Assembly: GCA_023135015.1 (NCBI GenBank)
Contig: JAGLTZ010000008.1
Location: 1 to 16,103 of the forward strand
Length of the DNA stretch: 16,103 nt
Direction: 5' to 3'
DNA from: Candidatus Latescibacterota bacterium
Lineage (GTDB): Bacteria; Blakebacterota; Blakebacteria; Blakebacterales; Blakebacteraceae
The translations under genes were made by a program, and so were the position numbers. Below, piece after piece: positions 5,978 to 14,160 of the stretch. How positions within the stretch are numbered: the first letter of the stretch is position 1; each line of letters starts with the position of its first letter. The notes beneath the pieces are model-generated. The model made no database searches. It saw only the letters and a program-made list of their open reading frames with translations, and was not told the origin of the DNA.

Positions 5978-8376
5978 TGATAGCGAAGCGTGGCTCGAAC
6001 GAACTCAGTACGGCAGATACGAACCGGGTCGCCATCCGTCCCTGGCTGGAGGGGCTGCTGGCAGTTGCCGTGCTCTACCTGCTGATCATCATCTTCTTCA
6101 AGGACCTTGTTCTCGGCGGTCAGGTCTTCACTGCTTCAGGGGATAGCATACCGGCGGCGACATTCGAGCGGTGGGGACGCGAGATGATGCAGCGGGGGAT
6201 CTTCCCACTATGGAATCCCTACATCTTCTCCGGCATGCCCAGCTTCGGCAGCCTCCAGTTCGCTCCTGGAGCTTACCCCATAATGTGGCTGCTTCCCCTC
6301 TACAAGATCCTGTTTCTCGGCTCTCCAGCCATTCACATCCTCTTCCACCACTTTATGGGCGGGCTGTTCGCTTACCTGCTTTTACGGGATCTTAAGCTGG
6401 ATGCCTTCCTCTCACTCTTAGGCGCAGTGGTATTTTTCTTCAGCCCACAGGAGATTATTCTGGGCCCGGTTGCCCATGGCGGAAAGCTCTTTACCATAGC
6501 TTATCTGCCGCTTGTGTTCCTGCTCACCCGCAGGTTTCTACACCGCCCCAACCTGCTGGCTGCCAGCCTGCTGGCGGCAACCATCGGAATGCAACTCCTG
6601 GCACTGCACCTGCAAATAGCTTACTACGGTCTGATGATGGTAGGGCTCTACTTTCTCGTCGATGCCATCCAGCATCGAAAGGAGCGAGAGCTGAAGGGGC
6701 ATCTCCTCCGGCTCGGTGGGCTGATGGGAGTTGGCGTACTCGCTCTGGCGCTGGCTGCCTATCTCCTCTGGCCCGTGTACGAATACAGTCATTTCAGCAT
6801 CCGCGGTGGGGGAGCGGTCGGTGGAGGAGTCTCTTACGACTATGCCACCAGCTGGTCGTTCCATCCCATGGAGGCGCTTACCTTCCTGGTGCCATCCTGG
6901 TTCGGTTTCGGCAAGGGCACGTACTGGGGGTATATGCTATTTACAGACCATCCCTATTACATGGGGCTCGTGCCTCTAATGCTGGCCGTAGTGGCTGTCA
7001 TCCTGCGGCTGCGTGAAAAGCTGGTCCAGGTATTGGTCGTACTCGGGACTTTCAGTCTGTTCGTTTCATTCGGGAAGTGGTTTGCCCTTCTGTACCGTCC
7101 TCTCTACGAGATACTCCCTTTCTTCGCCAAGTTCCGCGTCCCGGCGATGGTCTTGATCCTGCTTCTGCTCGCCACCGCCGTTCTGGCGGCGCTGGGGCTT
7201 CAAGCCCTGCTGGAACTGAAAGAGGAGGAGCGGGACCGGTGGATCAAGGGGTTGCGGCTGGCAGCGGTTGTGCTGGGCGTCCTTTTCCTGGTCGTACTTG
7301 CTGGCAAGACGGCTTTCAGAACAGGATATACAGATGCGGCAGCTGCCAGGATCGGCCAGGGCGCAGCCCGTGAGGCCTACACTATCTTCTGGAGAGATAT
7401 GTTGAGGGTGACAGGATTCGCAGGGTTGGCGGCTCTTCTGCTCTACTTCTCTCTGCGTCGCATTTTGCCTGCCAGGGTTGCGGTTGCGGCAGTCGGTCTC
7501 CTGGTCGTGGCCGACCTGTGGGTCGTCAATGCGAAACTTATCAACACCGTACCGCGAGCCGATCGACCAGATGTAGCTGCCTCGAATCCGCACGCACAAT
7601 TCCTGACAGAGCAGCAGGGACCGTTCCGCCTGCTGAACCTGGGACTACCTGTACCGGGAAACTATTGGATGGCCCAGGGGTTGGAGGATGTCGAGGGATA
7701 CAGCCCGGCGAAACTGAGAAGCTACCAACAGCTTTTGGAGAGACAGCCACAGGGGAGGATGCAGCTGCCCAACCTTCTGGCCATGCTGAATGTGCGATAC
7801 CTGATCTATGGAGACCAACTTCCCCAGGACCGTTTCGAGATGGTATTTTCATCTGGAGATGTTCACATCTATAAGTACAGGGGTGTACTCGGTCCGGCTT
7901 GGCTGGTCGGTGAAGCGGCCAGGGCTCGCGGTGACGAAGAGATCCTCAACGCATTGCTCCAGGGTTTTGACACATCGACCCGGGCTCTTACAACCGAACA
8001 GGTCGGTTCCCTCGATCCGGCTGCTGCGGCTGCGGGAAGCGTCGAACTGCTCGAGAGGGATATCCATCACCTGCGTTACAGGGTAACGGCGGATGGGCCG
8101 GTGCTACTGGTGATGAGTGAGATCTATTACCCCGCGGGGTGGCAGGTGGAGGTGGACGGCGTGAGGGTACCCATTCACAGGGTGAACCACGTGCTGCGCG
8201 GGGTGAGGGTCGACCCGGGTGCAGGGGGTCCACGATCCAGTATCGTTGAGCTTGTATTCAGGCCGCGGAGCGTCCACGGCGGCCGCAGTGTGTCGCTCGC
8301 TGCACTCTTTCTGGTCATAATCGGATTCGGGCTCGGAGTCTGGCGGCGTCGTGAGGAGGCGGCCCCCACTTCGTGA
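5974..8376 (+). CDS. YfhO-family polytopic membrane protein (probable GT-C-type glycosyltransferase)
   Basis: The 800-residue product starts at ATG 5974, overlapping the previous stop as ATGA; an ATG at 5977 is the alternative. The frame is open further upstream, but that part lies inside the GT2 gene. After a short cytoplasmic tail, a first helix is at about 25-42, followed by an extracytoplasmic loop with TASGDSIPA and PLWNPYIFSGMPSFGS, typical of YfhO-like proteins. About a dozen more hydrophobic segments follow, then a C-terminal beta-rich domain (roughly 590-765) with YYPAGWQVEVDG, and a last helix ending in a basic RRREE tail. Characterised YfhO proteins are linked to glycosylation of cell-envelope polymers with polyprenyl-phosphate sugars, acting outside the membrane. 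A DPM1-like synthase encoded in the same coupled run could supply the donor. Substrate is unknown. Confidence 0.85.
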   Translation: MMIAKRGSNELSTADTNRVAIRPWLEGLLAVAVLYLLIIIFFKDLVLGGQVFTASGDSIPAATFERWGREMMQRGIFPLWNPYIFSGMPSFGSLQFAPGAYPIMWLLPLYKILFLGSPAIHILFHHFMGGLFAYLLLRDLKLDAFLSLLGAVVFFFSPQEIILGPVAHGGKLFTIAYLPLVFLLTRRFLHRPNLLAASLLAATIGMQLLALHLQIAYYGLMMVGLYFLVDAIQHRKERELKGHLLRLGGLMGVGVLALALAAYLLWPVYEYSHFSIRGGGAVGGGVSYDYATSWSFHPMEALTFLVPSWFGFGKGTYWGYMLFTDHPYYMGLVPLMLAVVAVILRLREKLVQVLVVLGTFSLFVSFGKWFALLYRPLYEILPFFAKFRVPAMVLILLLLATAVLAALGLQALLELKEEERDRWIKGLRLAAVVLGVLFLVVLAGKTAFRTGYTDAAAARIGQGAAREAYTIFWRDMLRVTGFAGLAALLLYFSLRRILPARVAVAAVGLLVVADLWVVNAKLINTVPRADRPDVAASNPHAQFLTEQQGPFRLLNLGLPVPGNYWMAQGLEDVEGYSPAKLRSYQQLLERQPQGRMQLPNLLAMLNVRYLIYGDQLPQDRFEMVFSSGDVHIYKYRGVLGPAWLVGEAARARGDEEILNALLQGFDTSTRALTTEQVGSLDPAAAAAGSVELLERDIHHLRYRVTADGPVLLVMSEIYYPAGWQVEVDGVRVPIHRVNHVLRGVRVDPGAGGPRSSIVELVFRPRSVHGGRSVSLAALFLVIIGFGLGVWRRREEAAPTS

Positions 8377-9896
8377 TCGAATCTACACTGAAGAACCTGG
8401 GCAGGCAGACCGCCGTCTACGGCTTCGGCGATCTTCTGGTTAAATCACTCTCATTCCTGCTTATCCCCGTCCTCACCCGTGTCTGGGACCCGAACGGGCC
8501 TGAAATGGGGACCTACGGCCTGTTGCACCTGGCCGAAGCCGTGGCTTACCTCTGCTTCAACCTGGGCCTGGCCACGGCAGTTATAAAAGTACTGGCTGAT
8601 TTCAAGCACAGGCGCAGCCGAGCATCTGTCACTTTCACGACAGTGGGGTTGCTCGGCACACTCTCACTGGGCCTGCTGGCTCTGGCCTGGTTGGCCGCCC
8701 CCTACATTTCCGCGGCACTGTTCGGACGGGGTGTCGACCCCGGAGACGGCAGGTTCTATCTGCGCCTTACCTTGCTGGCGACCTATCTCTCCACGTACCG
8801 TTTCGTGACGCTGAGCCTTCTGCGCGTCGAAGAGCGACCATGGCTCTACACACTTCTGAACCTCATCAATTTCATCACATACGTGGGAGTTGCCGTCTAC
8901 CTGGTCGTGGCTGAAGAGCTGGGCGTGCTGGGTATTGTCTACGCCAACCTCACATCAAGTGTGATTATGCTGGCTGTAGTGGTCGGCCTTCTGCAGGCCA
9001 GGAGCCACCGTCCCTTCTCGGCACGGAAGGCCCGCAGTCTCCTCGCATTCGGTCTTCCATTGCTTCCGAATGGACTCGCCCTCTGGGCTCTTGCACTGCT
9101 CGACAGGTGGCTCCTCCTAGTGCTGACTCCCAACCCTGGAATGGGGCTGGCTCTGATCGGCCAGTACGATGTCGCGTACCGCTTCGGGATGATCGTTTCA
9201 TTCCTGCTGGTGATCCCCCTTCGAACGGCGTGGGTGCCCATGCTGTTTACAGTGCGTGATCACCCCGATGCATCACGGCTCTACGGGCAGCTGATCACTT
9301 ATGTTGTGGCCATAGGGAGCGCTATCGCGCTGGCTCTGGCGACGCTGGCGCCGGAGATCATCACGGTCGTCACCGAACCTCGGTGGCTGCCTGCTGCAGG
9401 GCCGCTTCCGCTGGTCGCCTTCGCCTATCTCGCCTATGGGGTCAGTCAGGTTGCCGATGCCGGGATCCTGGCCCGGGGCCGCACCTATATCTATCCTTTC
9501 GTCACGGCAACGAGTGTCCTGATCAATGTCGCCCTCTGCATCCTGCTGATTCCCACGCAAGGAATGATGGGAGCGGCATGGGCCACGCTGGTAGCCTATG
9601 TGTGGCATATGCTCCTGATTTGGCGGATCTCCTCTACGATCGCGCCGATCCATCTGGAGTGGAAGCGACTGGCCCTTATCGTAGGGGCCGGAGTTGTTGT
9701 CTGGACTGGAGTGAGCCTTCTGCCTGACCTGGAACTCTGGCCCGGCATAGCTGCGAAAGCAGGTATCCTGGCGCTCTTCCCGATTCTTCTCTGGTTAATG
9801 GGCTTCCTGTCGGCTGAAGAACGTGCCGCGCTGAGACGTCTGAAGAGCCAGTCGCCGGTGCAGGAATCAGAAGGAGAGGAGGATCTGGATATATGA
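8373..9896 (+). CDS. Polysaccharide/lipid-linked oligosaccharide flippase (Wzx-like, MOP superfamily)
   Basis: The 507-residue protein has the MOP-flippase look. There is an N-terminal amphipathic start and first helix (TAVYGFGDLLVKSLSFLLIP), a conserved charged loop with TRVWDPNGPEMGTYGLLHLAEA, and about 14 hydrophobic segments over the rest, with LLPNGLALWALALLDRWLLL near the middle. The C-terminus is a soluble acidic tail (EGEEDLDI). Such proteins move undecaprenyl-pyrophosphate-linked oligosaccharides across the inner membrane. GTG at 8373 overlaps the YfhO stop (GTGA), and the stop overlaps rmlD (ATGA), so it lies in a tightly coupled run. I see no Wzy polymerase in the window; either the glycan is not Wzy-polymerised or that gene lies elsewhere. 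Confidence 0.88.
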   Translation: MIESTLKNLGRQTAVYGFGDLLVKSLSFLLIPVLTRVWDPNGPEMGTYGLLHLAEAVAYLCFNLGLATAVIKVLADFKHRRSRASVTFTTVGLLGTLSLGLLALAWLAAPYISAALFGRGVDPGDGRFYLRLTLLATYLSTYRFVTLSLLRVEERPWLYTLLNLINFITYVGVAVYLVVAEELGVLGIVYANLTSSVIMLAVVVGLLQARSHRPFSARKARSLLAFGLPLLPNGLALWALALLDRWLLLVLTPNPGMGLALIGQYDVAYRFGMIVSFLLVIPLRTAWVPMLFTVRDHPDASRLYGQLITYVVAIGSAIALALATLAPEIITVVTEPRWLPAAGPLPLVAFAYLAYGVSQVADAGILARGRTYIYPFVTATSVLINVALCILLIPTQGMMGAAWATLVAYVWHMLLIWRISSTIAPIHLEWKRLALIVGAGVVVWTGVSLLPDLELWPGIAAKAGILALFPILLWLMGFLSAEERAALRRLKSQSPVQESEGEEDLDI

Positions 9897-10795
9897 GGCT
9901 CGCCGTGGTGGGAGCTGCCGGTCTTCTGGGACAGAAGCTGTTTGAGGCAGCCACCGTCGCAGGGCATGAGGTCGCGCCTTTCGATCTGGATACCGGCATT
10001 CAGACTCCTGCCGGTCCCATCTCCCCGCTGGATATAACCGATGCAGGAGCAGTAATGGCTGCGATGGAGGGGTTGGGTCCCGACTGGGTGCTCAATACGG
10101 CCGCTTTTACTGCGGTTGATGCCAGCGAGGCAAACCAAGAGAGGGTACGAGCCGTCAATGTAGGTGGCGTGGCGAATATCCTTAGTGCCACGGACGCGAC
10201 AGGCACCAGGCTGGTCACACTTTCTACCGATTACGTCTTCGACGGCCGTAATGGACCGTACACCGAGGATGCGCCCCGCCGCCCCCTGGGCGTCTACGGT
10301 GCCTCGAAGGCGGAGATGGAAGATATTGTAGTAAAGGATGGAGGCCGGCACCTGGTGATCCGTACCATGGTGCTGTATGGTGCAGCCTCCGGGATCAGGA
10401 CTAATTTCGCTCTGTGGGTCGTGCAGAAACTGCGGGCCGGGGAGAAAATCAGGGTTGTGACCGACCAGATGGGGAATCCTACGCTGGCCTCCGACCTTGC
10501 GCGGATGATCCTTACGATGGTCGAGCACGGCGGAGCGGGCCTCTATCACGCGGCGGGAGCAGACCGGGTGAGCAGGTACGAGTTCGCCGTGAGGGCGGCC
10601 CGAATATTCGGGCTGGATGGGGATAAGATCATCCCTGTCACGACCGGGGAGCTGGGACAGGAAGCTGACCGCCCGCTCGAATCGGGTTTTGTTCTCGACC
10701 GCCTGCGAAGTGATTTCGGTATTCAGCCGGCAGGTTTGGATGAAAGCCTGGCGCTCTTCCGGGAAGAGGTTGAGAAATATGGGGACGGAATGTGA
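9893..10795 (+). CDS. rmlD: dTDP-4-dehydrorhamnose reductase
   Basis: RmlD reduces dTDP-4-dehydro-L-rhamnose to dTDP-L-rhamnose with NAD(P)H, the final step of the pathway whose epimerase is encoded at 4285-4869. The 300-residue protein is of normal length. It shows the nucleotide-binding GAAGLLG at 7-13, LDITD at 46-50, VLNTAAFTAVDASE at 66-79, STDYVFDG at 111-118 and the catalytic YxxxK pair Tyr135/Lys139 in VYGASKAE. The later MGNPTLASDLA and GLYHAAG blocks are also typical. It is coupled by ATGA to the flippase upstream and by GTGA to the DPM1-like gene downstream. No rmlA or rmlB is visible in the window. Confidence 0.93.
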   Translation: MRLAVVGAAGLLGQKLFEAATVAGHEVAPFDLDTGIQTPAGPISPLDITDAGAVMAAMEGLGPDWVLNTAAFTAVDASEANQERVRAVNVGGVANILSATDATGTRLVTLSTDYVFDGRNGPYTEDAPRRPLGVYGASKAEMEDIVVKDGGRHLVIRTMVLYGAASGIRTNFALWVVQKLRAGEKIRVVTDQMGNPTLASDLARMILTMVEHGGAGLYHAAGADRVSRYEFAVRAARIFGLDGDKIIPVTTGELGQEADRPLESGFVLDRLRSDFGIQPAGLDESLALFREEVEKYGDGM

Positions 10796-11523
10796 CCGCT
10801 GAAAAGCGCGAAAGGGGATTGGTGATAATCCCCACCTACGATGAGCTGGATAACATCCAGCGAGCTGTACGCGGTGTTTTCGACCAGGCCCTTCCACTCG
10901 ATATCCTCGTTGTGGATGACGGATCCCCTGACGGGACTGCCGACCTGGTAGAGTCGTTGATGGACGAGGAAGATGGACTTCACCTTATAAGGAGAAGCGG
11001 GAAGATGGGACTGGGCAGCGCCTACAGGGACGGGATGCGGTGGGCGCTGGAACGTGACTACGACTACATATTCGAGATGGACGCCGACCTCTCACACGAT
11101 CCGAAGTACCTGCCAGAGCTGTTCTGGAGACTCAAAGATTATGACGTTGTTCTGGGTTCCCGCTATGTGCAGGGGGTGAACGTTGTGAACTGGCCCCTCG
11201 GCAGGCTTCTCCTCTCATGGTTTGCGAATCTTTATTCCAGGGTGATAACCGGCCTCCACGTGTACGATTCCACAAGCGGATTCAAGGTGTTCAAGCGAAG
11301 CGTGCTTGAATCGATCGACCTGGACTGTGTGAGGAGCGATGGATACGCCTTTCAGATCGAAATGGTTTTCCGGGCATGGAAGCTCGGTTTCAAGGTTAAA
11401 GAGATCTCGATCACATTTGTTGAGCGGCGTTCGGGTATTAGTAAAATGTCCAAGGGGGTTATCTGGGAGGCGGTCTGGATGGTATGGTACCTGCGTGTGA
11501 TGTCTATGCTGGGCCGTCTTTAG
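10792..11523 (+). CDS. DPM1-like polyprenol monophosphate sugar synthase (GT2)
   Basis: The 243-residue protein is a compact soluble-type DPM1 homologue: IIPTYDELDNI at 12-22, VVDDGSPDGTADLV at 40-53, MGLGSAYRDGMRWAL at 72-86, FEMDADLSHDPKYLPEL with the DXD Asp97-Ala-Asp99, GSRYVQG at 122-128, DSTSGFKVFKR, and SDGYAFQIEM near 196-205. DPM1-type enzymes transfer mannose or another hexose from a nucleotide sugar to polyprenyl phosphate at the inner membrane face. Unlike the gene ending at 626 it has no two-helix membrane tail, so it probably binds the membrane peripherally. GTG at 10792 overlaps the rmlD stop. A 52-base gap follows before the hydrolase. The exact sugar is not readable from sequence. 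Confidence 0.92.
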   Translation: MTAEKRERGLVIIPTYDELDNIQRAVRGVFDQALPLDILVVDDGSPDGTADLVESLMDEEDGLHLIRRSGKMGLGSAYRDGMRWALERDYDYIFEMDADLSHDPKYLPELFWRLKDYDVVLGSRYVQGVNVVNWPLGRLLLSWFANLYSRVITGLHVYDSTSGFKVFKRSVLESIDLDCVRSDGYAFQIEMVFRAWKLGFKVKEISITFVERRSGISKMSKGVIWEAVWMVWYLRVMSMLGRL

Positions 11524-11564
11524 ACTTTATTCGCGAAGAATCAGCCCTCTAAGCAGAAGTACCC

Positions 11565-11570
11565 GGAGGA
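11565..11570 (+). promoter_or_regulatory. Strong Shine-Dalgarno site for the AlkP-superfamily gene
   Basis: GGAGGA ends five bases before the ATG at 11576. Genes just upstream are joined by stop/start overlaps, whereas this one has its own strong site after a 52-base gap, so it may be translated more independently. No clear promoter is seen in that gap. Confidence 0.65.
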
Positions 11571-11575
11571 ATTCG

Positions 11576-13159
11576 ATGGCCGGCAGGAAAGTGCTCATAA
11601 TAGGTATCGACGGTGCTGCCTGGGAGGTGCTGCGTCCTGCTGTCAATGATGGCTTCATGCCTTGCCTGGCGGGGCTGATGGACGCAGGGTCGTGGGGAGT
11701 GCTTGAATCAACACTGCCCGCAATCACTCCTGCGGCGTGGGTGGCTTTCCAGACCGGCTTAAATCCTGGGCGGACAGGTATCTTCGACTTCTTCGGCTGG
11801 GACCCCGAACTCAGAAAACAGGTTCCGGCCGATATCAGGAAGCTTCCTACGACAGTATGGGAGGCAGCCAGCGAGGCCGGAAGGCGTGTGGGAATCGTGA
11901 ACCTGCCGATGACCTATCCTCCTCACCGGGTGAACGGCTTCCTTGTTTCAGGGCTTCTGACTCCCTCCACCGATTCTGAATTTACCCATCCGCGATCCCT
12001 GGCCCGCGACCTGCTCGAAGCGATCCCCGGCTATCACATTTTCAATCTCGAAACCGCCGTGGATGATACCAGGCATGAGAGCCTCGACGCCTTCCTCGAC
12101 TGGATATCGGAGGTGGTTATACAGCGATCCCGGGCGGCCTGCTGGCTCCTGGAGAGGGAGCCGGTGGACCTTTTCATGATTCACTTCCAGGCTTCCGACA
12201 TACTGCAGCATGTCCTGTGGGCCCATCTCGATCCTGCACACGAGCGATTCGATGCCGCTCTTCATCGAAAGATCCTTGAGCGTTTCTACCGGACACTCGA
12301 CCGGCAGATGTCTCTTATCTCCGATACTTTTGGCAGGGCCTCTCCAGGGCCGTGGATTACCATGGTTGTCTCCGACCATGGGTTCCAGAGACACTTGAAA
12401 CGCTTCAACCTGTGGAGATGGTTATTTGAGGAGGGATACCTCTACCTGGATCTCGCGCGGTCTTATCAGGCACCGGATGAATCCCGGACAGGGAGTGATG
12501 AAGAATACAGAGAGGATCCACCTATTGACTGGGAGCGTTCCAGGGCGATCGCGTCCGGGCGCAGCAACGAGGCGTTTATCTACCTGCTGGAGGGTTCTCC
12601 CCACCTGAGAAGGGAAACATCAGATGAGCTGATAACCCGACTTGGCGAAGTGCGTGATCCCGAAAACGGGTCGTATATCATTAAAGCCGTCCACCGTCGG
12701 GAAGAGATCTACTATGGAGAATTCCTGCACGTACTTCCCGATCTAGTTGTTGAACCCGCTGGGGGATACTCCATTACGGGGAGATATCAACACGGCGAAC
12801 CAGAGCTGCGGATGGTGGTCGCTGGAGAGGATTTCCACATTGGACGCCATCACCCTGAAGGGATCTTCGTGGCGGCCGGACCGGGTATCAGGAAGAACCA
12901 CACAGTGCGGGCCAGGATTATTGATATCGCTCCGACTCTGAACTATTTGCTGGGTGTACCTCCGCAGGGGGTGTGTGACGGGCGTGTGTTGGATGAGCTC
13001 TTTACCGAGGATTTCCTTGCCGGACAACCAGTGCCGATCACATCCGAGACCGTATACGAAGCGGATACCGTATCACCTGAACCTGCCCGGGAGAGTGTGT
13101 ACACACCGGAAGAGGAAGCCACGATAAAGCGGAGACTGCAGGAACTGGGCTACATGTAA
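11576..13159 (+). CDS. AlkP-superfamily phosphohydrolase/phosphomutase-like protein (COG3379 type)
   Basis: The 527-residue protein starts KVLIIGIDGAAWEVL, where Asp12 is the first metal ligand. The nucleophile region is LPAITPAAWVAFQTGLNPGRTGIFDFFGW, with Thr51 as the likely nucleophile. Further ligands are likely Asp208 and His212 in HFQASDILQH, Asp267-His268 in VVSDHGF, and His425 or His426 in IGRHHPEGIFVAAGPGI. IIDIAPTLNYLLGVP near 448-462 and the C-terminal TPEEEATIKRRLQELGYM are characteristic of this group. The metal site looks complete. No signal peptide or membrane segment is evident, so a cytoplasmic role is likely. Proteins of this group cleave phosphate esters, but few are characterised; an action on phosphosugars or lipid-linked intermediates here is a guess from its place at the end of a glycan gene run. 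Confidence 0.88.
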   Translation: MAGRKVLIIGIDGAAWEVLRPAVNDGFMPCLAGLMDAGSWGVLESTLPAITPAAWVAFQTGLNPGRTGIFDFFGWDPELRKQVPADIRKLPTTVWEAASEAGRRVGIVNLPMTYPPHRVNGFLVSGLLTPSTDSEFTHPRSLARDLLEAIPGYHIFNLETAVDDTRHESLDAFLDWISEVVIQRSRAACWLLEREPVDLFMIHFQASDILQHVLWAHLDPAHERFDAALHRKILERFYRTLDRQMSLISDTFGRASPGPWITMVVSDHGFQRHLKRFNLWRWLFEEGYLYLDLARSYQAPDESRTGSDEEYREDPPIDWERSRAIASGRSNEAFIYLLEGSPHLRRETSDELITRLGEVRDPENGSYIIKAVHRREEIYYGEFLHVLPDLVVEPAGGYSITGRYQHGEPELRMVVAGEDFHIGRHHPEGIFVAAGPGIRKNHTVRARIIDIAPTLNYLLGVPPQGVCDGRVLDELFTEDFLAGQPVPITSETVYEADTVSPEPARESVYTPEEEATIKRRLQELGYM

Positions 13160-13164
13160 GCAGG

Positions 13165-13181
13165 GCTGCTATCTTGGCAGC
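13165..13181. terminator. Possible short hairpin between convergent genes
   Basis: GCTGC and GCAGC form a 5-base stem with a 7-base loop just after the stop of the AlkP-superfamily gene and within the 3' end of the convergent GT2 gene. There is only a TTCGG sequence after it and no T-run, so it is a weak terminator candidate at best. Confidence 0.2.
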
Positions 13182-14017
13182 TTCGGTCTCCCCATCAGCC
13201 GGCGATATGTATTTACCACGGATAAAGCGGCTCTATAGTTCATGAGTATCGTAAGCCACCAACGAATGCGTTCCTTGAGGAGTCGTAAGGATAGCCAGTT
13301 AGGAACCTTAGTTATTCCGTGAATGTGCTGGGCACGTAGTACTTCTTTCAGTGTAGCCACCGCGTTTTCCGGAAGATCTGATTCGCCACGCTCCTGCATT
13401 CCCACGACTACTATTCCCTCCACAAAGCGGGCATCATTAGACAGTAATTCGCGGAGCAGGAACTCATAGTCGCCGGCAATTTTGAACGATTCGTCAAACC
13501 TGCCGAGCTGCTCGAATAAGCTCCTGTGGTGAAACATGCCTGGGTGCGGGATCGAGAGGTTGTGCCGGAATCGCGGCCCTGCCACATACCACGGCTCGCC
13601 GAGTGTGAGGGCCACCGATTCATTTGAGTCCACGATGTTGAGGTTTCCATAAACAATGCGGACTTTTCCCAGCGCCTTTTCGAGATGCGGGACCATCTGG
13701 CTCAGAGCCTCAGAACTCCACAAGTAGTCGTCGGCTCCTAAAAAACAGATCCAGTCGCCTGTAATGTGCTCAAGTGCTTTGTTCCAGGCGTGATATATGC
13801 CTCTGTCCGGCTTCGACTCCCAGTAACTGATCAGGTGGTCGAATTCCCGCAGGATCTCCACGGTACCGTCTGCGGAGCCGCCGTCCATGATAACCAGCTC
13901 CAGGTCCTCGTAGCTCTGCTGCTCGATACTTCCCAATTCACGCCGAATCGTGCTGGCAGCATTGAGTACTGAAGTGATGATCGATATTCTCGGTCTGGTT
14001 CGGTTCATTTCTGACAA
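13169..14017 (-). CDS. Glycosyltransferase family 2 (WcaE-like)
   Basis: The 282-residue protein has a clean GT-A domain: ISIITSVLNAASTI at 11-24, LELVIMDGGSADGTVEIL at 39-56, ESKPDRGIYHAWNKAL at 67-82, and GDWICFLGADDYLW with the DXD-equivalent Ala-Asp-Asp at 95-97. Further on are SIPHPGMFHHRSLFE and GRFDESFKIAGDYEF, a pattern seen in WcaE-like and other capsule glycosyltransferases. The C-terminus is basic with a hydrophobic stretch. The TTG at 14017 is the longest start; the ATG at 14008 is an equally good alternative, and neither has a strong Shine-Dalgarno site. The gene is convergent with the AlkP-superfamily gene (9-base gap) and divergent from accA. It is AT-richer than its neighbours (27 of 60 G+C at 13261-13320), consistent with acquisition as a cassette. 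Confidence 0.88.
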   Translation of the reverse strand: MSEMNRTRPRISIITSVLNAASTIRRELGSIEQQSYEDLELVIMDGGSADGTVEILREFDHLISYWESKPDRGIYHAWNKALEHITGDWICFLGADDYLWSSEALSQMVPHLEKALGKVRIVYGNLNIVDSNESVALTLGEPWYVAGPRFRHNLSIPHPGMFHHRSLFEQLGRFDESFKIAGDYEFLLRELLSNDARFVEGIVVVGMQERGESDLPENAVATLKEVLRAQHIHGITKVPNWLSLRLLKERIRWWLTILMNYRAALSVVNTYRRLMGRPKLPR

Positions 14018-14160
14018 TGATATATAGAACAGTTCTTCTTTCCAGCAATCCCGTTATTTGCACCGGATAGCAACTCTCTTGACACTCTCTCAGACGGAAG
14101 GGTAGTTTGCTCTGTCTGTTCGACGTGCCGTGCAGGTGCGTGCGCAACCCTGATAATCCT
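14018..14160. other. Intergenic region between the divergent GT2 and accA genes
   Basis: The 143 bases must hold promoters for both directions. For the minus strand, CAGCAA at 14043-14048 (read TTGCTG) and TATATA at 14021-14026 are 16 bases apart. Transcription would then begin near the ATG at 14008, giving an almost leaderless message. For the plus strand see the candidate promoter at 14079. No repeat or RNA gene is evident. Confidence 0.3.
14079..14108 (+). promoter_or_regulatory. Candidate sigma70-type promoter for accA
   Basis: A perfect -35 hexamer TTGACA is at 14079-14084. Eighteen bases later TAGTTT (14103-14108) is a weak -10 box. Transcription would begin near 14115, giving a leader of about 45 bases before the ATG at 14161. 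Confidence 0.35.

Noticed and set aside
7066..7599. 177-codon minus-strand open frame inside the YfhO gene
   Set aside because: It is antisense to a clear membrane protein and is low-complexity, rich in Gln and Arg, with no domain signal.
9596..10897. 433-codon open frame on the minus strand opposite rmlD and the flippase end
   Set aside because: It is antisense to rmlD, which has a complete set of family motifs, and its own translation shows no recognisable domain. It is a by-product of high-GC codon use.
14107..14160. TTG start for accA with a GGAAGGG site upstream
   Set aside because: The 18 added residues are not part of AccA family N-termini. The ATG at 14161 gives the normal length of 318 residues. 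It cannot be fully excluded.
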